Assembly: GCA_963722965.1 (NCBI GenBank)
Contig: CAVROX010000005.1
Span: 248,001-312,000 of the forward strand
Direction: 5' to 3'
From: DATLSM01 sp963722965
GTDB taxonomy: Bacteria; Actinomycetota; Thermoleophilia; Solirubrobacterales; 70-9
Length of the DNA stretch: 64,000 nucleotides
Positions 18,712 through 28,081 of the stretch are shown one piece after another (position 1 is the stretch's first letter; each line of letters begins with the position of its first letter). Position numbers and translations under genes: made by a program. The notes below the pieces were generated by a model. It did no database searches. It was not told the DNA's origin and saw only the letters and a program-made list of their open reading frames with translations.

Positions 18712-20346
18712 TTAGCCGAGCGGGTTGAGTCCCGGCGGGGACTCGACCTGCTCGCTGGTCTGGGCTCGCTTGCGCTGAGTGCGGATCTCGCTGAGGATCC
18801 GCTCCAGGCGCGGCTCCTGGGAGTTGTCGACGTGGGTCATCGCCCCGGCAACGGCGGGGTGGACGGCGGCGATTCGCTCGTGCATTGCCTGGGCGATCGC
18901 CCGGTAGGTGGGGTGACCCTCGCGTCCGGAACGCAGCTCGATCAGGTGCATCGCCTCGCGGGCGTTGAGGTCCAGCGTGTAGCGGATCCGGTAGGCGAGG
19001 CTGAGTGCGTAGGGGGCCTGCTCGCGCAGACCGGCGCCCAGGAGGCGCTCGTACTCGGCGCCGGAGATCTCAAGCGCGCGGTCGAACTCCCCCCCGACGC
19101 CGCCCTCGCGCACCTCGCTCGGCACGCCCGCCCCAAGGTCTGGCCCCAGTCGCTGCCACTGACAGGTCAGCATCCGGTGTCGCTGGAGGTCGCGGAAGGC
19201 GCCGTAGTCGGAGACGATCTCAAAGCGGTAGCGCAGCGCCTCAAAGCCGCGCCCGGGGCGGTGGCGGCGGTTGGCGCGCTCCCCCACCAGGGCCCCGATC
19301 AATTCGGCCCGCTCGGAGCGATCGAGGACGTCGATGCGGGCAAGGATCTCGGTCTCCGGCGTCGTTGAGGACTCAAACAGGCAGGCCGCGAGCAGATCCT
19401 CTTCGCTGCCGTCGACGTGGACCAACTCGACCGAGGCGGCATCCTCGCCGCCGCCGCGGCGATTGAGTCCCAGCCGCGAGACCCAACTCTCGGTCGCCTC
19501 GCGCCGCCGCTGCAGGTAGGCGACCCACTCGCCACCGCGGTCGGGGCGATCGACTCGGGCGAGGAAGCTCGGCATCGTCAGCTGCAGCTCGCGCAGGATC
19601 ATCCCGCCGTACTCACGGGCCTCCGGCAGCGCAGAGGACATCAGTCGCATGATCAGCTGCTCGTAGGCCTGGCCGGAGGCAAAGATGCCGACGTGGCTGA
19701 GCGTCGCCGCGGGGAGCAGGCCGCGCAGTAGGTCAAGCGCCTTTGCCCGGATCGAGCGTTCCCAGGCGCGCACCGGCTCACCGTCGGCACGCGGCCAGCG
19801 CTCGGCAGCCCAGGTCTCGACCGCTCGCAGCGAGCGCGAGTAGATCGCAAACAGCTCGTCCATCGCCGCGCTGAACTCGGGACCGAGGTCCTCGTCGCGG
19901 TAGTAGCGGTATCCGCCTCCGGCGTCGGTGGGGAGCGGCTTGTCGTAGGGGATGTAGCGGGTCGACTGCTCCAGGTAGGCCGCGAGGCGGCCGCGCTGCA
20001 GGGTCTTGGTGAGGATGTTGGACACCCACTCGCAGGCGACGTGGGCGCCGCCGACCTGGGCGATCGAGTCATCGCCGTAGCCGAGGAACACCCGCTGATA
20101 CAGCCTTGCCGCCCGCTCGCCCTCCTCCACGTCAAAGGGGCGCCCGCCGGGCGGGACATCGCCGCCAAACTCCTCCAAATAGAGGCGTCGCACCGTCCCC
20201 GAATACCGTGAATAGCGGGCAAAAAGCGCCCCCTTGACCGTCTCCGGCAAGTTGACCAGAGCAAATACCGGGCGGTCGAGGTTGGTGAAGTGGGGAGCGA
20301 GGATCGCCCTCTCCTCGGCGGTAAAGGTCTCGACCGGGTAGCGCAT
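18712..20346 (-). CDS. Double-length ThyX-like flavin-dependent thymidylate synthase
   Basis: A 544-residue protein with two ThyX-like halves; the usual enzyme is about 220-250 residues. The first half has RGRLAAYLEQSTRY at residues 118-131, which aligns with the canonical RHRxASxNExSxRY flavin/dUMP loop with His replaced by Gly. The second half has a true RHR at 389-391 but followed by MLTCQWQ, so the rest of that motif is lost; it keeps NAREAMHLIELR, the nucleotide-binding helix. The family would methylate dUMP to dTMP with FAD and methylene-tetrahydrofolate. The split of motifs between halves makes the activity uncertain. Confidence 0.78.
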   Translation of the reverse strand: MRYPVETFTAEERAILAPHFTNLDRPVFALVNLPETVKGALFARYSRYSGTVRRLYLEEFGGDVPPGGRPFDVEEGERAARLYQRVFLGYGDDSIAQVGGAHVACEWVSNILTKTLQRGRLAAYLEQSTRYIPYDKPLPTDAGGGYRYYRDEDLGPEFSAAMDELFAIYSRSLRAVETWAAERWPRADGEPVRAWERSIRAKALDLLRGLLPAATLSHVGIFASGQAYEQLIMRLMSSALPEAREYGGMILRELQLTMPSFLARVDRPDRGGEWVAYLQRRREATESWVSRLGLNRRGGGEDAASVELVHVDGSEEDLLAACLFESSTTPETEILARIDVLDRSERAELIGALVGERANRRHRPGRGFEALRYRFEIVSDYGAFRDLQRHRMLTCQWQRLGPDLGAGVPSEVREGGVGGEFDRALEISGAEYERLLGAGLREQAPYALSLAYRIRYTLDLNAREAMHLIELRSGREGHPTYRAIAQAMHERIAAVHPAVAGAMTHVDNSQEPRLERILSEIRTQRKRAQTSEQVESPPGLNPLG

Positions 20347-20472
20347 CGGTCGATCCTAGCCCGGCGATCCGACGAGGCTCGGCCCGCGAAATGCCTTGAT
20401 TCCGCTGGCCCTGAGCCAGGTACCGCGACGGCGATTTGCAAAAACGCTCCGATCGGGCTGGCTGAGGGGAAG

Positions 20473-21490
20473 GTGAGCCGCGGGCCGCGATACGGTTGCC
20501 GCGCGCGGGTGCGCTGCTTGCAGCTGGCGGTCTTTCTCGCCCTTTGCGCGAGCTTGCTCGCCCGCCCGCGGCGGCTGCAGAGCACATCGGTTGGGACGGC
20601 GTCGGCAACCTTGAAGCCGCGCCTCCCTGCCCGCCGGTCACCTACACGCAGGCCGTCGCCGTTGGCAAGAGCTATTTCGTGCCGATCGACGGAGTGATCA
20701 CCTCATTTGCCGTACAGGGGGCCGATCGCGGTGGGGTCGTCCAGTTCGAGCTGTTTCGATACGGAGCAATCCCGAGCACACTCTCGGTCGTTGCAGATAG
20801 CGAAAGGGTTGCCGTCGAGCCGGGTGTGCTGAACAGCTACGACCTGCGCATACCCGCCCGCGCCGGTGACTTGATTGGTCTTGCGGTGCTCTCGCCCGCC
20901 TTCCGCTGCCTTGCCGAAACGGCGAACTCCGAAGACTGGATGGCAAATGTGGAACAGCCCTCGCCCCGGCGGTCGGCTCGACCGTCGGCTGGTCGGCTGG
21001 AATTCACAATGTGGCCCTCAACCTGGAGGCGACGGTTGAGCCTGATGCAGATGGCGATGGCTGGGGCGATGAAGCGCAGGATCGCTGCGTCGAGGTTCCC
21101 GGTCCCGAACAAGGCTGTCCTGCCTCGGCTCCAAGTACGAGCGCGCCCAGGCTGAAAGTCGAGCTGAACGTGCCGGCGGCACAGGCGGTGTTGGCGCAGG
21201 GCGGAATCAGGCTGACGCTTCGAGCAAATCAACCGGCCGGCTATACGGCGAGTGGCGTCTTACACCTGAGCGGGGCCAAAGCGCCGCCGACGCTGCGCCA
21301 AACGGTTGGGCAGATCGGCGCCGATCGGCCGCTGCGGGTGAAGTTGAAGCTCACCCGCAGGGCCGAGCAGGCGCTGCGTAAAGGTCCAGGGCTACGCTCT
21401 CGAGCCGATGTCCGGATCCAAGTCGATGTGACCGGTGAGGACGGGCGTGAGGTGACCGTCACATCGAAGCTCGAGGTCCGGGCGATCTGA
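20473..21490 (+). CDS. Exported Asp-rich (thrombospondin type 3-like) protein, two frameshifts
   Basis: A secreted protein reconstructed across two breaks. GTG 20473 follows GAGGGG and opens a signal peptide with hydrophobic core LQLAVFLALCASLLA. One base appears missing near 20565-20572; the next frame gives AAAAEHIGWDGVG and a beta-rich domain. A second missing base near 20945-20955 leads into VGSTVGWSAGIHNVALNLEATVE and DADGDGWGDEAQDRC, a calcium-binding thrombospondin type 3-like repeat. It ends with a beta-sandwich part (LKVELNVPAAQAVLAQGGIRL). Proteins with this tail are frequent and poorly understood in Solirubrobacterales. Role unknown; probably an extracellular or cell-surface protein. 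Confidence 0.6.
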
Positions 21491-21559
21491 CTTTGACTAG
21501 CCGATCCGGACCAGCGCAAGTCAGCGCACTCGAGCTCGCATCTGCGCCTGGCGAACAAC

Positions 21560-21578
21560 GCGCCGCAGAGGCGCCTTT
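21560..21578. terminator. Candidate bidirectional hairpin terminator
   Basis: A 5-bp GC stem, GCGCC and GGCGC around a 5-base loop, lies between two convergent genes. A short CTTT follows on the plus strand and GTTGTT on the minus strand. It could end both the exported-protein gene and the nuo operon. The stem is short and the T-tract weak, so this is a candidate only. Confidence 0.35.
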
Positions 21579-21614
21579 CAAGGCCGCGGGGCTCTGGCTG
21601 GGTGAAGCGGCGCT

Positions 21615-23117
21615 CTAAAGGAGCGCCGCGCCAGCGTGCTGAGCGAACTCGACTAGCGGCTGGGGGACGACGCCGAAGAAGATGACGGCAGCCGCAGCCA
21701 GCAGGGCGGGGAGGAAGAGGTGGGGGCGGCGGCCCGCCTGCGGGTCGATCGGGTCAGCCTCGGGGTCGGCGCCAGCAATCGCCGGGGCACCGAGCCCCGC
21801 CGCCTCGCCGCTCGGTCCCATCCACATCGCCGCGACCACCCGCAGGTAGTAGGCGAGGGAGATCATCGTCCCCACCGCGATGAAGACCGCCAGCCAGGTG
21901 TAGTTGCCTTCGACCAGCGCCTCGATCAGGTAGAGCTTGCCGATGAAGCCGGCAGTCGCCGGCAGGCCAGCCAGTCCGAGCATCGCGATCGTCAGCGGCC
22001 AGGCGAGCAGAGGTCGCTCGCGGCCCAGCCCCTGCACGGAGCGGATGCCGTCGCCGTGGGATGTCTCGCGCTCGCGGGCGACGATCACCGCGAAGGCGGC
22101 GAGGTTCATGAAGGCGTAGACGGCGAGGTAGAAGACGAGGGCATCGACCCCCGCCCGCGACGCGACGACGACGCCGCCGAGCATGTAGCCGGCCTGGGCG
22201 ATGCCCGAGTAGCCAAGCAGCCGCTTCAGCGAGGACTGTCCGAGGGCGCCGACGTTGCCGACCACGATCGAGATCGCCGCCAGCGCCGCCAGCGCCGGCT
22301 GCCACTCGCTGGTCTGCGGCGCCAGCGCGAGGTCGAAGAAGCGGACGAAGACGGCGAAGGCCGCCGCCTTGGTCGCCACCGCCATGAAGGCCGTAATCGG
22401 CGTCGGGGCCCCCTCATAGACATCCGGTGTCCATTGGTGGAAGGGGGCGATCGAGGTCTTGAAGGCGAGGCCGACCGCGGCCATCGCGATCCCGATCAGA
22501 ATTAGCGGGTCGCTGAGCAGGCCGTGCCGGGTGATGCCAGCCGCGATCCCACCGAAGTCGGTCGAGCCGGTGGCCCCGTAGAGAAACGCCATCCCGTAGA
22601 GCAGCGTCGCCGAACCGAGCGAGCCGACGATCAGGTACTTAAGCCCCGACTCCAGCGAGCGCTCCTGGCGCAGGTTGGTCGCGCAGAGGATGTAGAGCGG
22701 GATCGAGAGGGTCTCGAGCGCGACGAAGAAGCTGACCAGGTTCTGGGCCTGCGCCAGCAGGGTCATGCCGAGGACCGAGCCGAGCAAGAGCGCGTGGTAC
22801 TCGCCGCTGCCGGCCTGCTCGACGGCGGGCTCGCCGATCGAGAGGAAGACGGCGAAGGCGGCGGTGAGGACGGCGATCAGCGAGATCGAGATCGCCAGGT
22901 CATCGAGCCGCAACGCCCCGGCGACCAGATCGGTGGAGTCGCCCCACTGCCAGATCAGCAGGCCGGCGGTTGTGGCGAGCGCCAGTAGGGTCAGCGCCGG
23001 AGCGCTGCGCCGCAGCGGCTTGAAGACAGCCGTCAGCAGCACGACGCAGCCCGCGGCGCTCAGCGCGATCAGCGGCGAGAGCGCGGCGTAGTCGAGGTGG
23101 GGGGCGTGGAAGTTCAT
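21615..23117 (-). CDS. nuoN: NADH-quinone oxidoreductase subunit N
   Basis: Antiporter-like proton-pumping subunit of complex I, about 500 residues from the ATG at 23117 (MNFHAPHLDYAALS). Typical NuoN blocks are ALETLSIPLYILCA, then AFKTSIAPFHQWTPDVYEGAPTP in two short pieces, and GYSGIAQAGYMLGGV; about 14 membrane segments. In this sequence it reads without a stop from the nuoM frame upstream, giving one 1015-residue open frame. An ATGA in the +1 frame sits exactly at this start, as expected for two overlapping genes, so the fusion may be an indel artefact. Confidence 0.88.
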   Translation of the reverse strand: MNFHAPHLDYAALSPLIALSAAGCVVLLTAVFKPLRRSAPALTLLALATTAGLLIWQWGDSTDLVAGALRLDDLAISISLIAVLTAAFAVFLSIGEPAVEQAGSGEYHALLLGSVLGMTLLAQAQNLVSFFVALETLSIPLYILCATNLRQERSLESGLKYLIVGSLGSATLLYGMAFLYGATGSTDFGGIAAGITRHGLLSDPLILIGIAMAAVGLAFKTSIAPFHQWTPDVYEGAPTPITAFMAVATKAAAFAVFVRFFDLALAPQTSEWQPALAALAAISIVVGNVGALGQSSLKRLLGYSGIAQAGYMLGGVVVASRAGVDALVFYLAVYAFMNLAAFAVIVARERETSHGDGIRSVQGLGRERPLLAWPLTIAMLGLAGLPATAGFIGKLYLIEALVEGNYTWLAVFIAVGTMISLAYYLRVVAAMWMGPSGEAAGLGAPAIAGADPEADPIDPQAGRRPHLFLPALLAAAAVIFFGVVPQPLVEFAQHAGAALL

Positions 23118-24662
23118 CGGCCGAGCCTGCGGTTGGCGGTGAGGGTCCCCTGCGCTGCCGTCGATGCGAGCTGGGCCGGTGGCGGAAGCGGTTGAGGTCC
23201 GACTGGTCGCGGCCACCGAGCGTTCGACCGCGGCGTTGGCGCGATGCAGGATCAGCTGCGGGTAGAGCGCCAGGCCGAGGATGCAGAGGACGAGGGGGGC
23301 AAGGACGACGCCGTCGCGCCAGGAGATCTCCCGCGAGGCGATCCCGTCGGGCTTGCGGTTGTGCATCGTGCGCTGGTAGAGGCGCAGCGCGTAGTAGGCC
23401 GACATCGCGACCCCGCTGATCGCGACGAAGGCAAAGACGATCTTCGACTGGAAGAGGCCGTTGAGGATGTAGAACTCGCCGATGAAGTTGGCCGACCCGG
23501 GCATCGCCAGGGTCGCCAGGGTGACGATCAGAAAGAGCGCCGCCAGCACCGGGGCGCGCAGCGCCATGCCGCCCATCCTCCGCAGGTCCTCGGTTCCGGT
23601 GCGCTCGGCCAGGATCGCGACGATGACGAAGATCGGCGCGACGACAAGCCCGTGATTGACCATCTGCAGGATCGCCCCGTCGGCTCCGTCGGCGCGCAAG
23701 GCAAAGATTCCGGCTGTGATGAAGCCCAGCTGTGCCACCGAGGAGTAGCCGGCGATCAGCCGCACGTTGGTCTGGGTGAATGCCATCACCGAGCCGTAGA
23801 GGATTGAGGCCAGGGCGATGATCAAGACCAGCGCCTGGAACTGCACGGTGGCGGCGGGGAACAGCGGCAGCACGATCCGCAGGAAGCCGTAGGCACCAAC
23901 CTTGGCCAGCACCCCCGAGAAGACCACCAGCGCAGGCAGCGGTGCGGCGCGGTAGGCGTCAGGCATCCAGCCGTGCAGGAGGAAGGCTGGCATCTTGACG
24001 AGGAAGGCCGCGGCGAAGAACCAGAAGATCCAGCGCTGGCTACCGTCGCTCAGCGGGTGCCTGGCCAGTGCCCCGATCGAGAAGGTGATGTGACCACCGT
24101 GGGCTGAGAGGATCGCAGTTGCGATCGCCCCGACCAGCATCAGCAGGGAGCCGACCAGGGTGTAGACGATCATCTTCAGCGTCGCCGCCGAGGCGGTGAC
24201 GCCGTCCTCCCGGTCGGTCCCCCAGGCGCCGAAGAGGAAGTAGAAGGGGACCAGCATCAGGTCGAAGAAGAGGACGAAAAGCAGCAGGTCCTGGGCGAGG
24301 AAGGAGCCCAAGGTCGCGGTCTCCCCGAGCAGCATGAGGAAGAAAAAGAGCTGCGGGCGCTGCTGTTCGCGGAAGGCGGCAAACGCGGTGGCTCCGGTCC
24401 ACAGCACCGCGGTGAGCAGGATCAAAAAGACGTTGAGCCCGTCGACGCCGAGGCTGTAGGAGACGCCCAGGCCGGGAATCCAGCTCACGTTGACGCTGTC
24501 CTGGAGCCCGCTCGCGCTCGGGTTAAACCCCGCCAGCACCGCGATCGCCAGCCCCAGCGTCGCCGCGCATCCCAGCGTCGCCCACCAACCGGTCGCCCGC
24601 TTGGGCAAGAGGAGGCCGATGAAGCCGAAGGCGAGGGGGGTCCAGAGCAGGACGCTGCTCAT
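23118..24662 (-). CDS. nuoM: NADH-quinone oxidoreductase subunit M
   Basis: Proton-pumping membrane subunit of complex I, about 515 residues, start ATG 24662. Characteristic blocks are LGVDGLNVFLILLTA, FFDLMLVPFYFLFG, PAFLLHGWMPDAYRAAP, SSVAQLGFITAGIFAL and PGSANFIGEFYIL, with a Lys and Glu in the membrane helices as expected. The last 30 residues before the nuoN start (TSRTSTASATGPARID onward) are low-complexity and look unlike a NuoM tail. In the +1 frame the same DNA ends in a stop overlapping nuoN. A small indel near 23120-23220 would explain the continuous frame. Confidence 0.88.
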
Positions 24663-24717
24663 CGCATCGCCCCGCGCGGGGTGAAAGGCCTGGCCTGCTC
24701 GCTCGCCAGTTCGGGGA

Positions 24718-26727
24718 TCATTGGGAGCTCAGCAGGAAGTAGAGGGCGAGGCCGGCGAAGCCGGCGAGGAGGAACAGCGCGTAGCTACGGACGAAGCCAC
24801 TTTGCACCGTGCGGACGATCCGCCCGGTGCCGCTGACCACGTCCTCAGTGCCGGTGATGAGGCCGTCGACGACAAGGCGCTCGAAGGTGCGGTCGGCAAA
24901 GCGACCCACGGCGAGCGCCGGCCGCACCACCAAGATGTCGATCAACTCGTCGAAATACCACTTGTTGACGAGGAAGGTGTGGATCGGACCGAAGCGGCGG
25001 ATCAGGCTCGCGGGAGTCTCCGGCCGCGCCACGTACAGCCAGTAGGCGACCCCGATCCCGGCGAGCGAGATCGCCGCGCCGATCGCCAGGCCCTCCCACG
25101 ATGCCGCGACGGACGGGTGGATCGCCGCCAGCGGCGAGTCGGCGAAGACCGGTTCAAGGAACCTGGTGATCAGATCATCGAGGCCCGGCACCTGGATGAA
25201 ACCGGCGAACAACGCAAGGAAGGCGAGCACCGCCATCGCGACCTTCATCGGCGGCGAGTGCTCGGCGATGTGGTGTTCAGGGCCAGGGAAGCCGACGTCG
25301 CTGTCCTCCGCTTCGCCTGTGGCCGGGTTGAAGGGGTGGGCGTGGGCGAGGTGACCCGTGTCGATCAACGCCTGCGCCTCCTTGCAGGGCCGGCCGGGGA
25401 GGATCCGGAAGATCAGCCTGAACGTGTAGATCGCGGTCAGCAGCGCGCCGAAGTAACCGAGCACGGTGAAGATCAGATACATGCCACCGCGCGCCGTCGC
25501 GTAGGCGAGGATCTCGTCCTTGGAGAAGAAGCCCGAGGTGCCGGGGAAGGCGGCCAGCGCGAGCCCGCCGCAGAGCATCGTCACCGAGGTAAAGCGCATC
25601 GCCCGCCCAAAGCCGCTCATCCTGTCGATGTTCTGCTCGTTGCCCATCGCGGCGATGATCGAGCCGGCGGCCATGAAGAGCAGCGCCTTAAAGAAGGCGT
25701 GGGTCATCAAGTGAAAAAGGCCAGCGCTGTAGGCGCCGATTGAAACCCCCATGATCATGTAGCCGATCTGGCTCATCGTCGAGTAGGCGATCGCCCGCTT
25801 TAGGTCGGTCATGACCAGGGCGATCGTGCCGGCCACCAGCAGCGTCGCGAGGCCGACGAAGGCGGCGATGTCGGCGGCGGTCGGGGCAAGGACGAAGAGG
25901 ATGTGGGTGCGGGCGATCAGGTAGACGCCGGCGGTGACCATCGTCGCCGCATGGATCAGCGAGGAGACGGGAGTTGGTCCCTCCATCGCGTCGGGTAGCC
26001 AAGTGTGAAAGGGGAGCTGCGCCGACTTGGCAAAGGCACCGACCAAAAGCAGCAGGCAGATCGCCGTCACGCTCCACTCGTTGGTGTGGAAGACGTGCGG
26101 CGCCCGGGCAAAGACCTGGCTGTATTCAAAGCTGCCCAGTTCGCGGAAGATCAATAAGGCGGCGAGCACCAGGCCGATGTCGCCGACCACATTGATCACA
26201 AACGCCTTCATTCCCGCCCGCGTCGCCGTCGTGCGTTGGTACCAGAAGCTGATCAGCGCGTAAGAGGCGAAGCCGACGAAGGCCCAGCCGACGATCAGCA
26301 AGACGAAGTTCCCGGCGAGGACGAGCAGCAGCATCGAGAAGACGAAGAAGTTGAGGTAGCTGAAGAAGCGGTGGTAGCCCTGATCGGACTGCATGTAGCC
26401 GTAGGAGTAGAGGTGGATCAGGGCCGAGACGCCGGTGACGATCAAGACCATGAAGATCGAAAGCGGGTCGACGAATATGCCGAGCTTGATCTGAAGCCCG
26501 GCGGCGCTGGCGTATTCCCACAGCGAGGAGGCGTGGTGGCGGGCATCGGGGGACTCGCCGAGCAGGCCGATCAGGGCGGCGAGGCCGCAGGCGAAGGCGA
26601 GCCCGATCGCGGCGGTGCCGATCACCCCGGCGGCGCGGGCCGGTATCGCCCGGAAGCCAAGCGCGATCACGATCGAGCCGAACAGCGGGAAGAAGAGGAC
26701 CAGCCAGGCCCAGGCGGTGACGCTCAC
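24718..26727 (-). CDS. nuoL: NADH-quinone oxidoreductase subunit L
   Basis: Distal antiporter-like subunit with the long lateral helix, 669 residues, GTG start. Blocks IFVDPLSIFMVLIVTGVSAL, LPFHTWLPDAMEGPTPVSSL, HAATMVTAGVYL, GATMSQIG-like YSTMSQIGYMIMGV and AFPGTSGFFSKDEIL are diagnostic. The charged residues of the proton path are present. Start GTG overlaps the nuoK stop by 4 bases (GTGA). A 55-base gap separates it from nuoM. Confidence 0.95.
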   Translation of the reverse strand: MSVTAWAWLVLFFPLFGSIVIALGFRAIPARAAGVIGTAAIGLAFACGLAALIGLLGESPDARHHASSLWEYASAAGLQIKLGIFVDPLSIFMVLIVTGVSALIHLYSYGYMQSDQGYHRFFSYLNFFVFSMLLLVLAGNFVLLIVGWAFVGFASYALISFWYQRTTATRAGMKAFVINVVGDIGLVLAALLIFRELGSFEYSQVFARAPHVFHTNEWSVTAICLLLLVGAFAKSAQLPFHTWLPDAMEGPTPVSSLIHAATMVTAGVYLIARTHILFVLAPTAADIAAFVGLATLLVAGTIALVMTDLKRAIAYSTMSQIGYMIMGVSIGAYSAGLFHLMTHAFFKALLFMAAGSIIAAMGNEQNIDRMSGFGRAMRFTSVTMLCGGLALAAFPGTSGFFSKDEILAYATARGGMYLIFTVLGYFGALLTAIYTFRLIFRILPGRPCKEAQALIDTGHLAHAHPFNPATGEAEDSDVGFPGPEHHIAEHSPPMKVAMAVLAFLALFAGFIQVPGLDDLITRFLEPVFADSPLAAIHPSVAASWEGLAIGAAISLAGIGVAYWLYVARPETPASLIRRFGPIHTFLVNKWYFDELIDILVVRPALAVGRFADRTFERLVVDGLITGTEDVVSGTGRIVRTVQSGFVRSYALFLLAGFAGLALYFLLSSQ

Positions 26728-27023
26728 CCGCGCAACTCCCTCAGATCGTCGACGTCCAGCGGCAGCTTGCGGCGGAAAATGGCGACGATCAGCCCGAGTC
26801 CGACCACGACCTCACATGCCGCGACGACCATCACCACCAATGCGAAGATCTGCCCCTGCTGGTTGCCGACCATTCGGCTGAAGGCGACCAGCGCCAGGTT
26901 GCCGGCGTTCAGCATCAGCTCCAGGCAGAGCAAGATCACCATCGGGCTGCGCCGGATCAGGATCCCAACAGCACCGACGCTAAACAGCAACGCCGAGAGG
27001 ACCACGTACCACTCGATGCTCAC
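26724..27023 (-). CDS. nuoK: NADH-quinone oxidoreductase subunit K
   Basis: Small membrane subunit (MrpC-like), 99 residues with three membrane helices. It carries RSPMVILLCLELMLNAGNLALV, with the conserved Glu of helix 2, and VVAACEVVVGLGLIVAIFR with the second Glu of helix 3. It overlaps nuoJ and nuoL by 4 bases each, a tightly coupled block. Confidence 0.95.
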   Translation of the reverse strand: MSIEWYVVLSALLFSVGAVGILIRRSPMVILLCLELMLNAGNLALVAFSRMVGNQQGQIFALVVMVVAACEVVVGLGLIVAIFRRKLPLDVDDLRELRG

Positions 27024-27535
27024 GTGGCCTCACCCCGCTTGCGTCCGGCGAGGACGACCGCGCCGACCGCCGCCACCAGCAGCAGAATCGAGGACGCCTC
27101 GAAGGGTAGAAGGAAGCGTTCCAGCAGCAGGCGGCCGATCGCGGCAGGGTTGCCGAAGCCGGGGTTGACGTGGGCCCCGTCGTGTCCGAGGGCGAGGAGC
27201 GAGGAGGAGAGGACGGCCACCGATAGCTCCACGAATAGGGCGGCTCCCAGCAGGGGGGCTAGGAAGCGCTGCCCTGGGATCGGCTCCCAGGCCGACTCGC
27301 CGCCACCCCCGACGTAGGCGGCGACGAAGACGTAGAGGACCATCACCGCTCCGGCATAGACGACGACCTGCGCGGCGGCGACGAAGGCCGCGGTGAGCAA
27401 CAGGAAGAGGACGGCGAGGGAGAAGAGGTGGACGACCAGGGCCAGCACGCTGTAGAAGGGGTTGCGCAAAGCGATGACCCCGAGCGCGCCGCCGAGCGCG
27501 CCGATCGCAGCGAGGAAGAAGAGCACCGCTTCCAA
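27020..27535 (-). CDS. nuoJ: NADH-quinone oxidoreductase subunit J
   Basis: Membrane subunit of complex I, 171 residues and five hydrophobic segments. ALRNPFYSVLALVVHLFSLAVLFLL and VVYAGAVMVLYVFV (the pi-bulge helix of NuoJ) identify it. The C-terminal basic end (LAGRKRGEAT) lies at the nuoK overlap. It begins 3 bases after nuoI. Confidence 0.95.
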   Translation of the reverse strand: MEAVLFFLAAIGALGGALGVIALRNPFYSVLALVVHLFSLAVLFLLLTAAFVAAAQVVVYAGAVMVLYVFVAAYVGGGGESAWEPIPGQRFLAPLLGAALFVELSVAVLSSSLLALGHDGAHVNPGFGNPAAIGRLLLERFLLPFEASSILLLVAAVGAVVLAGRKRGEAT

Positions 27536-27538
27536 GCC

Positions 27539-28081
27539 TTACTCCCCCTCCCGTTTCAGCGGCGTCCGCTCGATCGGTTCGGCGAGCAGCATCTCCTTGG
27601 TGAAGATCAGATCGTCGCGGTCATAGTCGGCCATCTCGTAGTCGTGGCCCATCGTGATCGCGTCGAAGGGGCAGGCGACCTCGCAGTAGCCGCAGAAAAT
27701 GCAACGCGAGAGGTTGATCTCATAGACCGCCGCGTAGCGCTCTCCGGCAGAGACTCGCTCGCCAGGGATGTTCTCCGCCGCGACGACGCGGATGCAATCG
27801 GCCGGGCAGGCGGCTGCACACAGGGAGCAGCCGACGCATTTCTCCAGACCGGTGTCCTCGAACCTGTGCAGCTTGTGGCGGCCGCGGAAGCGCGGGTAGA
27901 CCGGCGTCTTCTCCTCTGGGTACTGGATCGTCAACGGGCCCTCGATCAGGCGGGCGAGGGTCGTCTTCAGCCCGCGCAGTGTCTCGCCGAAGGCGCGATA
28001 AGCGCCGCCGACGCCGCCGGGTTCGGGCCCACGCTGGACCTCGACCACGTCCTGGTCCTTGAGGTATCCGAACTCGGTCAC
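27539..28081 (-). CDS. nuoI: NADH-quinone oxidoreductase subunit I
   Basis: Ferredoxin-like subunit, 180 residues, holding clusters N6a and N6b. Two 4Fe-4S motifs are visible: CVGCSLCAAACPADC and CIFCGYCEVACPFDA, each followed by a distant Pro. It relays electrons between the peripheral NuoG arm and NuoB. Start ATG overlaps the nuoH stop by 4 bases. Confidence 0.95.
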   Translation of the reverse strand: MTEFGYLKDQDVVEVQRGPEPGGVGGAYRAFGETLRGLKTTLARLIEGPLTIQYPEEKTPVYPRFRGRHKLHRFEDTGLEKCVGCSLCAAACPADCIRVVAAENIPGERVSAGERYAAVYEINLSRCIFCGYCEVACPFDAITMGHDYEMADYDRDDLIFTKEMLLAEPIERTPLKREGE

